Shown here piece after piece: positions 21,001 through 27,710 of a stretch of 64,000 nucleotides of DNA. Where the stretch lies: NCBI GenBank assembly GCA_016721465.1, contig JADKIA010000028.1, positions 620,001-684,000 of the forward strand. The letters are read 5' to 3'. Under the pieces are notes generated by a model that was given only the letters and a program-made list of their open reading frames with translations, had not been told where the DNA came from and did no database searches. Positions within the stretch are counted from its first letter, which is position 1; the number at the start of each line of letters is the position of its first letter. The DNA is from Ideonella sp. (GTDB taxonomy: Bacteria > Pseudomonadota > Gammaproteobacteria > Burkholderiales > Burkholderiaceae_C). The translations under genes were made by a program, and so were the position numbers.

Positions 21001-22280
21001 CGACGAATCACGTGCCGTACGCGGCCGTGGCGGTGTCGGCGGCGGCCAACTGCGATGCATGTCACAAGGGCAGCTATGCCACCTGGGGCAACGGCCGCTA
21101 CCACGCCAACTACAGCGTCAGCGCGCAGTGCGCCAGCTGCCACACGGGCAACTACATGGCCGCGGTGGGCAAGCCCACGACGGCGATTCACGCGGGCGTG
21201 ACCAACTGCGAGGGCTGCCACACCACCAGCACCTGGCTGGGTGCCAAACCCGATCACAGCGCCTACACCGTGGCGACCAATTGCGCGACCTGCCACAACG
21301 GCTCACCGGTGATCGGCAAGCCCAGTACCCACGTGCCCGTGGGCGCCGTCAATTGCATCAGCTGCCACTCGGCCACTGGCAAGTTCAAGCCCAGCACGTT
21401 CAACCACTCGCAAGTGGTGGTGGTGGCCCAATGCGCCACCTGCCACAGCGGCGCCTTTCCCCCTGCGGATGGCAAGCCGGCCACCCACATCCCCTATGCC
21501 GCCGTGGCAGTCACCGCCGTGGCCAATTGCGACACCTGCCACAAAGGCAGCTACAGCACCTGGGCCAACGGCCGCCTGCATGCCAACGCCAGCGTGAGCG
21601 CGCAATGCGCCACCTGCCACACGGGCAGCTATCTGGCTGCTGTCGGCAAACCCGCGACGGCGACCCATGCGTCGATCGGTGCCACTCCTTGCGAGACCTG
21701 TCACAAATCGACCAGCAGTTGGCTCAGCGTCACGTTTGCGCACTCGGCGGCAAATGCCGTCGGCACGGGCACCTGCGACAACTGCCACAACGGCAACCCG
21801 ACGAAGGGCAAGCCGGGGACCCACATTCCGATCACGATCGCCACCGCGAAGTGCGATGCGTGCCACAAGTCGCAGGCCAGCTTCGCCACGTCGGTGACCA
21901 TGAGCCACACGTCGGTCACGGGGATGTCGTGCAAGCTGTGCCACAACGGCAGCTACACCACGCAGGGTCCGCAAGGCGCCTTGGCGAAGCCCACCAACCA
22001 CATCCCCGAGGCACAGTTGCTCAATGGTGCAGCCATGGAATGCAACGCTTGCCACACCAGCACCACCGCGTGGACGTTGAAGATGAATCACAACAGCAGC
22101 ATGGGCAACGGGGCAGGATGGTGCAAGGCGTGCCATCAGACCGGCACAGCCTTCCTGGGCAGCATGGAGAAGAAATCACTGACCCACGACAAGAAGACCC
22201 CAGTGCCCACCGATTGCTCCATGTCTGGCTGCCACCGGCCGCTGGGCAACAAGGGCGCTGCCTACACCAAGTGGGACTGA
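15033..22280 (+). CDS. Giant repetitive multihaem c-type cytochrome (76 CxxCH as read, about 89 haem motifs if repaired)
   Basis: A 2,415-residue secreted cytochrome. After a Sec signal (hydrophobic core about residues 27-43, ending LPQAWA) come eight CxxCH motifs, then twelve tandem hexa-haem units of 158-159 residues (residues 266-2165), then a tail with eight CxxCH and a final CSMSGCH (CX4CH). The frame is open throughout, but from about 19564 to 20474 it reads a wrong frame: comparison with neighbouring repeats shows a 4-base and two 1-base deletions that cancel to a multiple of three. Eleven CxxCH motifs are hidden there and one more at 19146-19165. Repaired, the total is 88 CxxCH plus one CX4CH. 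Starts at 15033 and 15051 are possible; neither has a strong ribosome-binding site. No membrane anchor, lipobox or sorting domain is seen. It probably forms a long haem wire, periplasmic or outside the cell, working with the 24-haem protein upstream and the beta-barrel downstream. Confidence 0.85.
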   Translation: MKPSHSMSTVRTNALDPLTWRRFIGCGLLMLALMVLALPQAWAQTGKSSFDHLSTGYTLSGAHVTTRCEACHQNGVFKGTPRDCSSCHTSGARFAKGNVVMSAQHVPTSQTCDSCHTTKAFGGVKFSHSQVQAGTCQVCHNGATAPGKNASHLTTALPCDSCHSTKAFLPAKGMDHAGFNASTNCASCHNGNTASGKSASHMPSGSANCIGCHGTSSFKPSSWNHTQVAVAGQCASCHTGSFLPAHGRPTNHPPVGSISVSAAANCDSCHKGSFTSWADGRYHANFAVTSQCATCHTGNYVGTVGKPATAIHSGVTACETCHSTSGWAGAKPDHKTFTAATDCASCHNGAASKGKPSGHVPTGSVNCISCHTVSAFKPSSWNHTQSLVVAQCASCHSGAFPPADGVPTNHIPFAAVPASAGANCDSCHKGNFNSWANGRYHANFNVSGQCATCHNGNYLATAGKPGTAIHAGVTACEACHNTKGWAGAKPDHATFDAATNCSSCHNGVAVAGKSSGHIPTGSANCSSCHSVVSFKPSSWNHTQVPVSAQCANCHTGTFPPASGRPTNHIASASVSVSASATCDSCHKGSFSSWASGRFHANFSVTSQCSTCHTGKALGATGKPNTAIHAGATNCEGCHNPAGWAGAKPDHASFNASTNCTSCHNGVAVTGKPSGHMPVGAANCIACHTVTGFKPSSWNHTQMAVAAQCSSCHTGAFPPADGRPANHIPFATVVASASASCDSCHKGSFSSWASGRFHSNFSVNGQCATCHTGNYLAATGKPGTPIHASATNCEGCHTPAGWAGGKPDHNSFTAATNCASCHNGVSVTGKPSGHIPVGAANCISCHSVASFKPSSWNHTQTTVTAQCAACHTGAFPPADGKPGNHVPYGSVSASASANCDTCHKGSFSNWANGRFHANVSVSAECATCHTGNYLAAMGKPGTAIHAGATSCETCHNTSGWAGAKPNHSAFTSATNCTTCHGGGGASGKPSGHIPVGSANCIACHTVTSFKPSSWNHTQTIVTAQCASCHTGAFLPAHGRPANHIPFGSVTASATANCDSCHKGSFSSWASGRFHSNFSVSTQCAICHTGSYLAATGRPSTPIHAGVTACETCHNPSGWAGAKPDHSAFNAATKCASCHDGVSVTGKPSGHIPVGSANCISCHTVTGFKPSTWNHTQTSVSGVCASCHTGSFPPADGKPTNHVPYAAVAAASSANCDACHKGSFSTWANGRFHASINASAECATCHTGNYMAAVGKPATAIHAGVTNCEGCHTTGTWLGAKPDHSAYTVATNCATCHNGSPVIGKPSGHIPVGATNCIACHSATGKFKPSSWNHTQTTVTAQCDSCHTGGFPPAGGKPTNHVPYASVSTSAGASATAATKGSVATWANGRYHANYSVSAQCASCHTGNYMAAVGKPATAIHAGVTNCEGCHTTSTWLGAKPDHSAYTVATNCATCHNGSPVIGKPSGHIPVGATNCIACHSATGKFKPSSWNHTQTTVTAQCDSCHTGGFPPAGSRQTTCPTHRCRPRPGPSATAATRAAWPPGPMAAITPTTASARSAPPATRATTGRGGQARDGDSRGRDQLRGLPHHQHLAGCQARPQHLHRGDQLRDLPQRLTGDRQAQRAHPGGCDQLHRLPLGHGQVQAQQLEPHADDCDRAMRQLPHRRLPAGRGQADKPRALRIGVDLGRGQVRQLPQGQRGHLGQWPLSRQLQRQRAVRHLPHGQLHGRGGQARDGDSRGRDQLRGLPHHQHLAGCQARSQRLHRGDQLRDLPQRLTGDRQAQHPRARGRGQLHRLPFGHGQVQAQHVEPLASGGGGQCATCHTGGYPPADGKPTNHVPYAAVAVSAAANCDACHKGGYATWGNGRYHANYSVSAQCATCHTGNYMAAVGKPATAIHAGVTNCEGCHTTSTWLGAKPDHSTFTVATNCATCHNGSPVIGKPSTHVPVGAVNCISCHSATGKFKPSTFNHSQVVVVAQCAACHTGTYPPADGKPTNHVPYAAVAVSAAANCDACHKGSYATWGNGRYHANYSVSAQCASCHTGNYMAAVGKPTTAIHAGVTNCEGCHTTSTWLGAKPDHSAYTVATNCATCHNGSPVIGKPSTHVPVGAVNCISCHSATGKFKPSTFNHSQVVVVAQCATCHSGAFPPADGKPATHIPYAAVAVTAVANCDTCHKGSYSTWANGRLHANASVSAQCATCHTGSYLAAVGKPATATHASIGATPCETCHKSTSSWLSVTFAHSAANAVGTGTCDNCHNGNPTKGKPGTHIPITIATAKCDACHKSQASFATSVTMSHTSVTGMSCKLCHNGSYTTQGPQGALAKPTNHIPEAQLLNGAAMECNACHTSTTAWTLKMNHNSSMGNGAGWCKACHQTGTAFLGSMEKKSLTHDKKTPVPTDCSMSGCHRPLGNKGAAYTKWD
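19146..19165 (+). other. Compensated frameshift removing one haem motif
   Basis: Compared with the same place in the next repeats, one A is missing at 19146 (ggccagtgc instead of ggccaagtgc) and one A is gained near 19164 (cacaaaggg instead of cacaaggg). The frame is restored after about 20 bases, but the motif CDSCH is replaced by SATAAT. Both changes are in short A runs. Confidence 0.8.
19563..20475 (+). other. Out-of-frame block inside the giant cytochrome gene
   Basis: Relative to neighbouring repeats, 4 bases are missing at about 19564-19569, one at about 19723-19727 and one at about 20474. The haem motifs CDSCH and CATCH lie in one alternative frame up to about 19722; the next nine motifs lie in the other frame up to 20474; then the main frame resumes. 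As written, about 304 residues without haem motifs are encoded. The three deletions sum to six bases, so the open frame is kept. Confidence 0.8.
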
Positions 22281-22326
22281 TCACAAAACGCACACCGGCC
22301 ATGATCGCCGGGCTTTGAGGAAGAAA

Positions 22327-24867
22327 ATGAATCGTTGGACCACCGCGCGCACTTGGCAGCCGGTCGCGCCGCTGGCGCTTTGCATCGGCGTGGCCCTGCC
22401 CGCCAGTGCGCAGATGATCGAGGACGTCGAGGTCCGCAGCGAGGGTACCCAGACGGTGTACGCGGTGCGGTTTGCCGCACCCATCAGCTACCAGCGTGCG
22501 GTGTCCGCGCGCTCGCGTGATCTGGTGCAGGCCTTCTACGAGTTTGCGCCATCGCGAGACCGGATCGAGGCCGTGGATGGGCAACGGCGCATTCTGGAAG
22601 GTTCGGCCGGGCTGCCAACGGTGACCATCACGGATGAGCCTGATCGAAGCCGGAACAGCCGCAAGTTGGTGATGCGGTTCGATGTGCCAACGCGCTTTCT
22701 GGTGCGCGCAGGCAAGTCGAATCGGGTGATCGAACTGGTGCTCTTGGGCGCCGGCACTCCGACGATGCCAGCGGCCGGCACGCCGCCTTCGCGCATCGCC
22801 GCGCCCGTGGTGCCCGCTCGGTCGACGCCTGCCCAGCAGTATCAGATCGTGTTGCAGCGGGCTTCGTCGCCCATCAACATGGACAGGCCTCTGCCCAAGG
22901 GCCTGGAGGACATCGAGCTGAACAATGCCGCACGGGTGGTGCAGGGCAAGACCGAGTATGAGCTGACGATCGGCCCCTTCAGCTCGCTGGATGCAGCGCG
23001 GGGCGCCTTGCGGCTGCTTGGCGCTTTCCCAGAAGCCCAGATCACCGAGCTGCGTGCCACGCCCCCGGCCCAAGCCGCCGGATCGGCCACTGCACCGCCT
23101 GCCGTGCAAGCCGCTGGCGCCCCGCCCGCAGCGGCCGCCGCGACTCAGCCGCCCACGGCGCAAGGTGCACCGGCCGCCGGAATGACCGGCCCGCAGGATC
23201 CACGTGGCCGCGAGTTGCTGGGCCAGGCCAAGGGGGCACAGGTCCGCGGCGACGATGTGGCGGCGGTGGCGTTGCTGGACGAGTTGCTGAACCTGCCGCC
23301 CACCACCTCGACCCGCGAGGCCCAGGCCCTGATCGGCGAGCTGCGATTGAAGCTGGGCGACATCGCCCGAGCGCGCGCCGAGTTCGAAACCTTCCTGAAC
23401 CTGTTTGCGGATGGCCCGGACGCGCAGCGGGTGCGCGAACGGCTGGCTTCGCTGCCGGCGCCGGTGGCGGTGAAGGTGGAAGCGGAGAAGAAGCCGAGCT
23501 CGACGGCGACCTGGTCCGGCTCCTGGTCCCAAACCTACTTTGGCGGCCAATCGAAGACCCAGACCTTGCTCAAGGACACGCCGCTCGAGGGCCAGATTCC
23601 CCAGGTGGTGTCCGACTCCACCATTTCCGCCGTCGATCAGAAGCAGCTGCTGACGGGGGTGGACGTGGGCTGGCGCTACCGCGACGCGGACCAGGACATG
23701 CGCTTCGTGTTTCGCGATTCATTCACGGCCGACCTGATGCCGAACCGCGCCGACAAGAACAAGCTGACTGCGCTCTATGTCGACTACAAGCAGGTGGCCA
23801 GCGGCCTGTCGGCGCGCTTGGGTCGCCAATCGGGCCTGGGCGGCGGCGTCCTCGGTCGCTTCGATGGGGCCCTGCTCGGCTGGGCCTTCAAGCCAAAGTG
23901 GAAGCTCAATGCGGTGGCCGGCGTGCCCACGGACACCTTGCTCGACGCCAAGCGCCATTTCTATGGCGTCTCAGTCGACGCCGATGCCTTGCTGCCTCAA
24001 GTGGGGGGGTCGGTCTATGCGATCCAGCAGGTGATCGACGGCCATGTCGACCGCCGCGCATTGGGCAACGAGTTGCGCTACGTGAAGCCCAACGCCACCG
24101 TGTTCACGGTGCTCGAATACGACGTGTCGCTCAAGGGCTTGAATGTCGCCTCGGCGCAGGGCCTGTTCACGACCGAGGGCAACACCAGCATCAACGTGAT
24201 GCTTGATCGGCGGGCCACACCGTTGCTGATGTTGGGCAATGCGCTGTTCTTTCAGCCACCCGGTGGGGCCATGCCACGTCGGATCTCCGACCTGCTCGGC
24301 ATGCAGACCCTGGACGAGGCCAAGCGCTACGTCACCAGCACGACGGCCTACATGTCGCAGGCTTCGGCCAGCTTCACGACGCCGATCACGCCGCGCTGGC
24401 AGGCCGGGCTGGACCTGCGGCTGGTGAACGTGGGTGCGCTGGCACCCGTGGCCGAGATTCCCGAATTGGTCAACGGCCGCGCGGGCACCGGCAATCTTTG
24501 GACCCTCGGTGGGCAAGCCATCGGCACGAACCTGTATTCGCCGCGCGACACCCACGTGCTGATGATGTCGGCCGTGTCGGGCCCCGGACTGACCGGTTGG
24601 CTGGCCTCGTACAACAACATGTCGGTGCCCTGGACGCAATGGCAGCTGGAGCCTTCACTGCGGCTGTACCAGCAGAAGCAGCAGACCTTGACGGGCTCGA
24701 TCCAGACGTCACGGGTGACGCCAGGCTTGCGCGTCAGCTACAAGCTGACCCAGAACTGGAGCATCGAATCCGACCTGAGCGTGGAGTTCAGCCGCACCCG
24801 CGGACTGAACCAGGATGAGTCCGGCCACCGGGTTTCATACTCGCTCGGCTACCGGTATGACCACTGA
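22327..24867 (+). CDS. Modular outer-membrane beta-barrel protein of the multihaem locus
   Basis: An 846-residue protein with a signal peptide (cleavage near ALPASAQM). In order: a beta-rich domain about residues 30-145 resembling AMIN-type envelope domains; a segment about 175-240 (YELTIGPFSSLDAARGALRL) resembling a SPOR domain; an Ala/Pro-rich linker about 240-285; a short TPR-like helical region about 290-380; and a C-terminal half of alternating amphipathic strands that ends VSYSLGYRYDH, consistent with an outer-membrane barrel. I infer a pore that lets the multihaem proteins reach through the outer membrane, the role of MtrB-like porins, though it is not recognisably MtrB. ATG at 22327 has gagga at about 22316-22320. 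It lies 46 bases after the giant cytochrome gene. Confidence 0.7.
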   Translation: MNRWTTARTWQPVAPLALCIGVALPASAQMIEDVEVRSEGTQTVYAVRFAAPISYQRAVSARSRDLVQAFYEFAPSRDRIEAVDGQRRILEGSAGLPTVTITDEPDRSRNSRKLVMRFDVPTRFLVRAGKSNRVIELVLLGAGTPTMPAAGTPPSRIAAPVVPARSTPAQQYQIVLQRASSPINMDRPLPKGLEDIELNNAARVVQGKTEYELTIGPFSSLDAARGALRLLGAFPEAQITELRATPPAQAAGSATAPPAVQAAGAPPAAAAATQPPTAQGAPAAGMTGPQDPRGRELLGQAKGAQVRGDDVAAVALLDELLNLPPTTSTREAQALIGELRLKLGDIARARAEFETFLNLFADGPDAQRVRERLASLPAPVAVKVEAEKKPSSTATWSGSWSQTYFGGQSKTQTLLKDTPLEGQIPQVVSDSTISAVDQKQLLTGVDVGWRYRDADQDMRFVFRDSFTADLMPNRADKNKLTALYVDYKQVASGLSARLGRQSGLGGGVLGRFDGALLGWAFKPKWKLNAVAGVPTDTLLDAKRHFYGVSVDADALLPQVGGSVYAIQQVIDGHVDRRALGNELRYVKPNATVFTVLEYDVSLKGLNVASAQGLFTTEGNTSINVMLDRRATPLLMLGNALFFQPPGGAMPRRISDLLGMQTLDEAKRYVTSTTAYMSQASASFTTPITPRWQAGLDLRLVNVGALAPVAEIPELVNGRAGTGNLWTLGGQAIGTNLYSPRDTHVLMMSAVSGPGLTGWLASYNNMSVPWTQWQLEPSLRLYQQKQQTLTGSIQTSRVTPGLRVSYKLTQNWSIESDLSVEFSRTRGLNQDESGHRVSYSLGYRYDH

Positions 24868-24876
24868 TGGGCCATC

Positions 24877-24905
24877 GGCGCTTGAGAGTTGTCAAGGAAA
24901 GCGCC
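24877..24905 (+). terminator. Stem-loop between the multihaem operon and ccm genes
   Basis: GGCGCTT at 24877-24883 pairs with AAGCGCC at 24899-24905 around a 15-base loop. There is no T tract, so it is at best a weak or Rho-assisted terminator, and readthrough into ccmA is possible. Confidence 0.3.
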
Positions 24906-24982
24906 CGCCAAGCCCGATAGGATCGCGCCTGTCCTGTGCCGCGATGGCAACCCGCCACCGTGCGATCCCATAGCCTGTTCTC

Positions 24983-25651
24983 TTGCAAAACGCTTTCTCA
25001 TCCCCGTCGACGGTTTCGGGCCCATTGGCCACGCGAGCATTGGCCTGCCGACGGGGCAGGCGCCTGCTCTTCAGTGACTTGGATTTGCAGCTCGAGCCGG
25101 GCACAGTGACCTGGCTGCGCGGCACCAACGGCAGCGGAAAGACCAGCCTGCTGCGCATCCTGTCCGGGCTGTCTCAGCCAGCTGAAGGGCAGGTGCTGTG
25201 GGGCGGGCTGCCGCTGCACCAGGCGGGCGCCGAGGCCCGACTGGGCACCGTCTACATCAGCCATGCCAACGCCCTGAAGGACGATCTCACCCTGGTGGAG
25301 GCCGTTGCATTCAACGCTGCGCTGTCGGGGCTCGATTCGCCGGCCTCACGCGCCGAGGCCGCGCTGGACGCGATGGGACTGCGGTCACGCCGGGATGCTG
25401 CGGTGCGCACCTTGTCGCAAGGCCAGCGCAGGCGCGGCGCTCTGGCGCGCTTGCGGCTGGACGATCGGCCTCGCACCTGGATCCTGGATGAACCGTTCGA
25501 CGCGTTGGATGCCGCCAGCGTCGACGGCCTGAGTCGACTGATCGAAACCCACGCCCAGCGGGGTGGGGCGGTGTTGCTCACCAGCCACCAGCCGATTGCG
25601 TTGGCCGGCACGCGTGAATTCGACCTTGAACCGTTTCGCGCCGTCCCATGA
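24983..25651 (+). CDS. ccmA: Haem exporter ATP-binding protein CcmA
   Basis: CcmA is the ATPase of the CcmAB complex, which drives release of holo-CcmE from CcmC during cytochrome c maturation. The 222-residue product has Walker A (GTNGSGKTSLLR), the ABC signature-like TLSQGQRRR and Walker B with D-loop (TWILDEPFDALD). The frame opens with TTG at 24983; no ATG precedes the conserved region, so TTG here or a slightly later TTG/GTG is used. ccmB overlaps its end by 4 bases. This begins a nine-gene ccmABCDEFGHI cluster, 115 bases downstream of the multihaem operon. Confidence 0.92.
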   Translation: MQNAFSSPSTVSGPLATRALACRRGRRLLFSDLDLQLEPGTVTWLRGTNGSGKTSLLRILSGLSQPAEGQVLWGGLPLHQAGAEARLGTVYISHANALKDDLTLVEAVAFNAALSGLDSPASRAEAALDAMGLRSRRDAAVRTLSQGQRRRGALARLRLDDRPRTWILDEPFDALDAASVDGLSRLIETHAQRGGAVLLTSHQPIALAGTREFDLEPFRAVP

Positions 25652-26316
25652 GCAGCGTGGTCCTGTCCGTGATGCGGCGCGACCTGCTGCTGGCCCGAAG
25701 GCGCCAGGTGGAGGCGTTGCTGCCGCTGGGCTTCTTCGTCGTCGCGGCCGGGCTGTTCCCGATCGGGGTGAGCCCGGAACCCCAGGTGCTGCGGCAGATC
25801 GCACCGGGGGTGGTCTGGGTCTGCGCCTTGCTGGCGGCGATGCTGTCGGTGACGCAGATGTTCGCCAGTGACCATCAGGATGGCTCGCTCGAACAGATGC
25901 TGCTGGCGCCCCAACCCCTGGTGGGCATCGTGGTGGGCAAGGTGCTGGCACACTGGGTGTCGGCCAGCCTGCCGCTCGTGATTGCGGCACCCTTGCTGGG
26001 GGTGTTGTTCGACATGCACCCCACGTCGATCGCCTGGCTGGGTCTGAGCCTGTTGATGGGCACGCCCATCCTCAGCCTGCTCGGTGCAGTGGGCGCTGCC
26101 CTGACACTGGGGCTGCGCAGCGGTGCGGCGCTGGTCTTTCTGTTGGTTTTGCCGTTGACAATACCGGCCTTGATCTTTGGCACCGGCGCAGTGCTGGCCG
26201 TCGACGGCGGGCAGTCACCTCAGGCGCACTTGTCGCTGCTGGGTGCCCTGTTGATCGTCACCGCGCTGGGCGCGCCCTGGGCCACCGCGTCGGCATTGCG
26301 CATTTCGATGGATTGA
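25648..26316 (+). CDS. ccmB: Haem exporter membrane protein CcmB
   Basis: A 222-residue, six-helix membrane protein, the usual CcmB length. Conserved features include the N-terminal RRDLLLARRRQVE stretch, FASDHQDGSLEQMLLAP in the first cytoplasmic loop and the LGVLFDMHP region. It forms the membrane half of the CcmAB ABC module. It starts within the last codons of ccmA (ATGA overlap), so the two are translationally coupled, and ccmC begins 4 bases after its stop. Confidence 0.95.
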   Translation: MSSVVLSVMRRDLLLARRRQVEALLPLGFFVVAAGLFPIGVSPEPQVLRQIAPGVVWVCALLAAMLSVTQMFASDHQDGSLEQMLLAPQPLVGIVVGKVLAHWVSASLPLVIAAPLLGVLFDMHPTSIAWLGLSLLMGTPILSLLGAVGAALTLGLRSGAALVFLLVLPLTIPALIFGTGAVLAVDGGQSPQAHLSLLGALLIVTALGAPWATASALRISMD

Positions 26317-26320
26317 ACCG

Positions 26321-27091
26321 ATGAAGCAACAAGCACTGCAGCCCGGCCTGCGCTGGAGCACCTTTTCCGCGCCCTCGCGCTTCTATGGGTTGGCCGGACG
26401 CTGCGTCCCGTGGATGTGGGCCGCCTGCTTGCTGCTGGCGGCGGCCGGTCTGTATGTCGGCCTGCTTCTGGCCCCCACCGATGCCACTCAGCATGACGCC
26501 TATCGTGTGATCTTCATTCACGTGCCGGCGGCGCTGCTGTCGATGCTGATTTACGTCGTGATGGCCTTCTGGGCCGCCTGGGGCTGGATCTTCAATGCCC
26601 GCATGGCCTCGATGTACGCCCGCGCCTTGGCCCCGACCGGCGCCGTTCTGACCTTCATCACCCTGTGGACCGGGTCGTTGTGGGGCAAACCCACCTGGGG
26701 CACGTGGTGGGTGTGGGACGCGCGGATCACCTCTTACTTCATACTGCTGCTGCTCTACGTCGGCTACATCGCGCTCACCGAGGCCATCGACGACGTGCGT
26801 CGATCGGCGCACGCCGGGGCCTTGCTGGCCCTGGTGGGCGTGGTCAACATCCCGATCATCTATTTCTCGGTGCGCTGGTGGAACACCTTGCACCAGGGGC
26901 AGACGATCAAGATGACCGGCACCTCGATGGAGCAGACCATGCGCCTGTCCATGTGGTTGATGATGTTCAGCTTCTGGGCGTATACCTTCGCCGTGGCCTT
27001 CACCCGCTCGCGGGCCATCGTGCTCGAGCAGGAGGCCGACACCGAGTGGGTCAAGGCCCTGAGCGCGGGCACCGCAGGAACCAAACCATGA
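26321..27091 (+). CDS. ccmC: Haem-handling membrane protein CcmC
   Basis: CcmC loads haem onto CcmE. The 256-residue product has six membrane helices and the tryptophan-rich WWD signature (KPTWGTWWVWDARITS) facing the periplasm, with conserved histidines in IFIHVPAA and the final loops. Its length is normal. ccmD starts inside its last codon (27088), giving a 4-base overlap. Confidence 0.95.
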   Translation: MKQQALQPGLRWSTFSAPSRFYGLAGRCVPWMWAACLLLAAAGLYVGLLLAPTDATQHDAYRVIFIHVPAALLSMLIYVVMAFWAAWGWIFNARMASMYARALAPTGAVLTFITLWTGSLWGKPTWGTWWVWDARITSYFILLLLYVGYIALTEAIDDVRRSAHAGALLALVGVVNIPIIYFSVRWWNTLHQGQTIKMTGTSMEQTMRLSMWLMMFSFWAYTFAVAFTRSRAIVLEQEADTEWVKALSAGTAGTKP

Positions 27092-27252
27092 TCTGGAACT
27101 CATTCAATGACTTTTTGAACATGGGCGGCTACGGCCTCTATGTCTGGGGTTCGTACGGCGTCACCCTGCTGGTGATGGTGATCGAACCGCTGCTGGCGCA
27201 AAGGCGCCTGCGCAACGCGCGGCAAGCGGCCGCTAGGGAGAACTCGGCATGA
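27088..27252 (+). CDS. ccmD: Haem exporter subunit CcmD
   Basis: A 54-residue single-helix protein starting MIWNSFNDFLNMGGYGLYVW. The G-YG-YVW pattern ahead of one membrane helix and a basic C-terminal tail (QRRLRNARQAA) is diagnostic of CcmD, which helps CcmABC release haem-loaded CcmE. It overlaps ccmC at the start and ccmE at the end by 4 bases each. Confidence 0.93.
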   Translation: MIWNSFNDFLNMGGYGLYVWGSYGVTLLVMVIEPLLAQRRLRNARQAAARENSA

Positions 27253-27710
27253 AACCTCGGCACAAACGAGCGGCGATCATCGTCGGCGCACTCGGCGCAT
27301 TGGGGGTGGCGGTGGCCTTGGTGCTCAACGCCTTCAACAGCAATCTGGTGTTCTTCTACACCCCCACCCAGATCGCCTCGAAGGAGGCGCCGCAGGGCCG
27401 CACCTTCCGTGTCGGCGGACTGGTCGAGGCCGGCAGCGTGGTGCGCGACGGCGTGACCGTGCGCTTCACCGTCACCGACACCGCCAAGACCGTGCCGGTG
27501 CGTTTTGAAGGCGTGCTGCCCGACCTGTTCAAGGAAGGCAAGGGCGTGGTGGCCCAGGGACAACTGGGCGCCGATGGCGTGTTCGCGGCACGCGAGGTGC
27601 TGGCCAAGCACGACGAGAACTACATGCCGCCCGAGGCCGCCGAAGCCTTGAAGCAGGCCGGCTCGATGAAGGGCCAGACCACGGTGGTGCAGAACGGGGC
27701 GAGCAAGTGA
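27249..27710 (+). CDS. ccmE: Periplasmic haem chaperone CcmE
   Basis: A 153-residue membrane-anchored OB-fold protein. The N-terminal anchor (KRAAIIVGALGALGVAVALV) is followed by beta strands and the signature AKHDENYMPPE; the histidine in HDENY is the residue that binds haem covalently while it is being carried to CcmF. Length is typical. It overlaps ccmD by 4 bases and ccmF by 4 bases. Confidence 0.96.
   Translation: MKPRHKRAAIIVGALGALGVAVALVLNAFNSNLVFFYTPTQIASKEAPQGRTFRVGGLVEAGSVVRDGVTVRFTVTDTAKTVPVRFEGVLPDLFKEGKGVVAQGQLGADGVFAAREVLAKHDENYMPPEAAEALKQAGSMKGQTTVVQNGASK

Larger units (their letters stand above)
15828..21527 (+). repeat. Twelve tandem ~475-bp hexa-haem coding repeats
   Basis: Each unit encodes six motifs in fixed order: CDSCH-KGSF, CATCH-TGNY, CExCH-NxxGW, CxxCH-NG, CIxCH-(S/T)xxxF and CxxCH-TGxFPPA. 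Unit starts fall every 474-477 bases. Units 1-6 (to about 18671) differ at many positions; units 7-12 (about 18672-21527) share long identical DNA stretches, pointing to recent expansion or gene conversion. All visible indels in the gene lie in units 8-10. Confidence 0.9.

Noticed and set aside
15828..21527. Regular 475-bp periodicity that could suggest a satellite or CRISPR-like array
   Set aside because: The period equals a 158-159-residue coding unit with conserved haem motifs; there are no short repeats with unique spacers.
24884..24982. Sigma-70 promoter for ccmA (TTGTCA with GATAGGAT)
   Set aside because: The spacing is about 21 bases, outside the usual range; a ccm promoter may exist but is not supported by eye.
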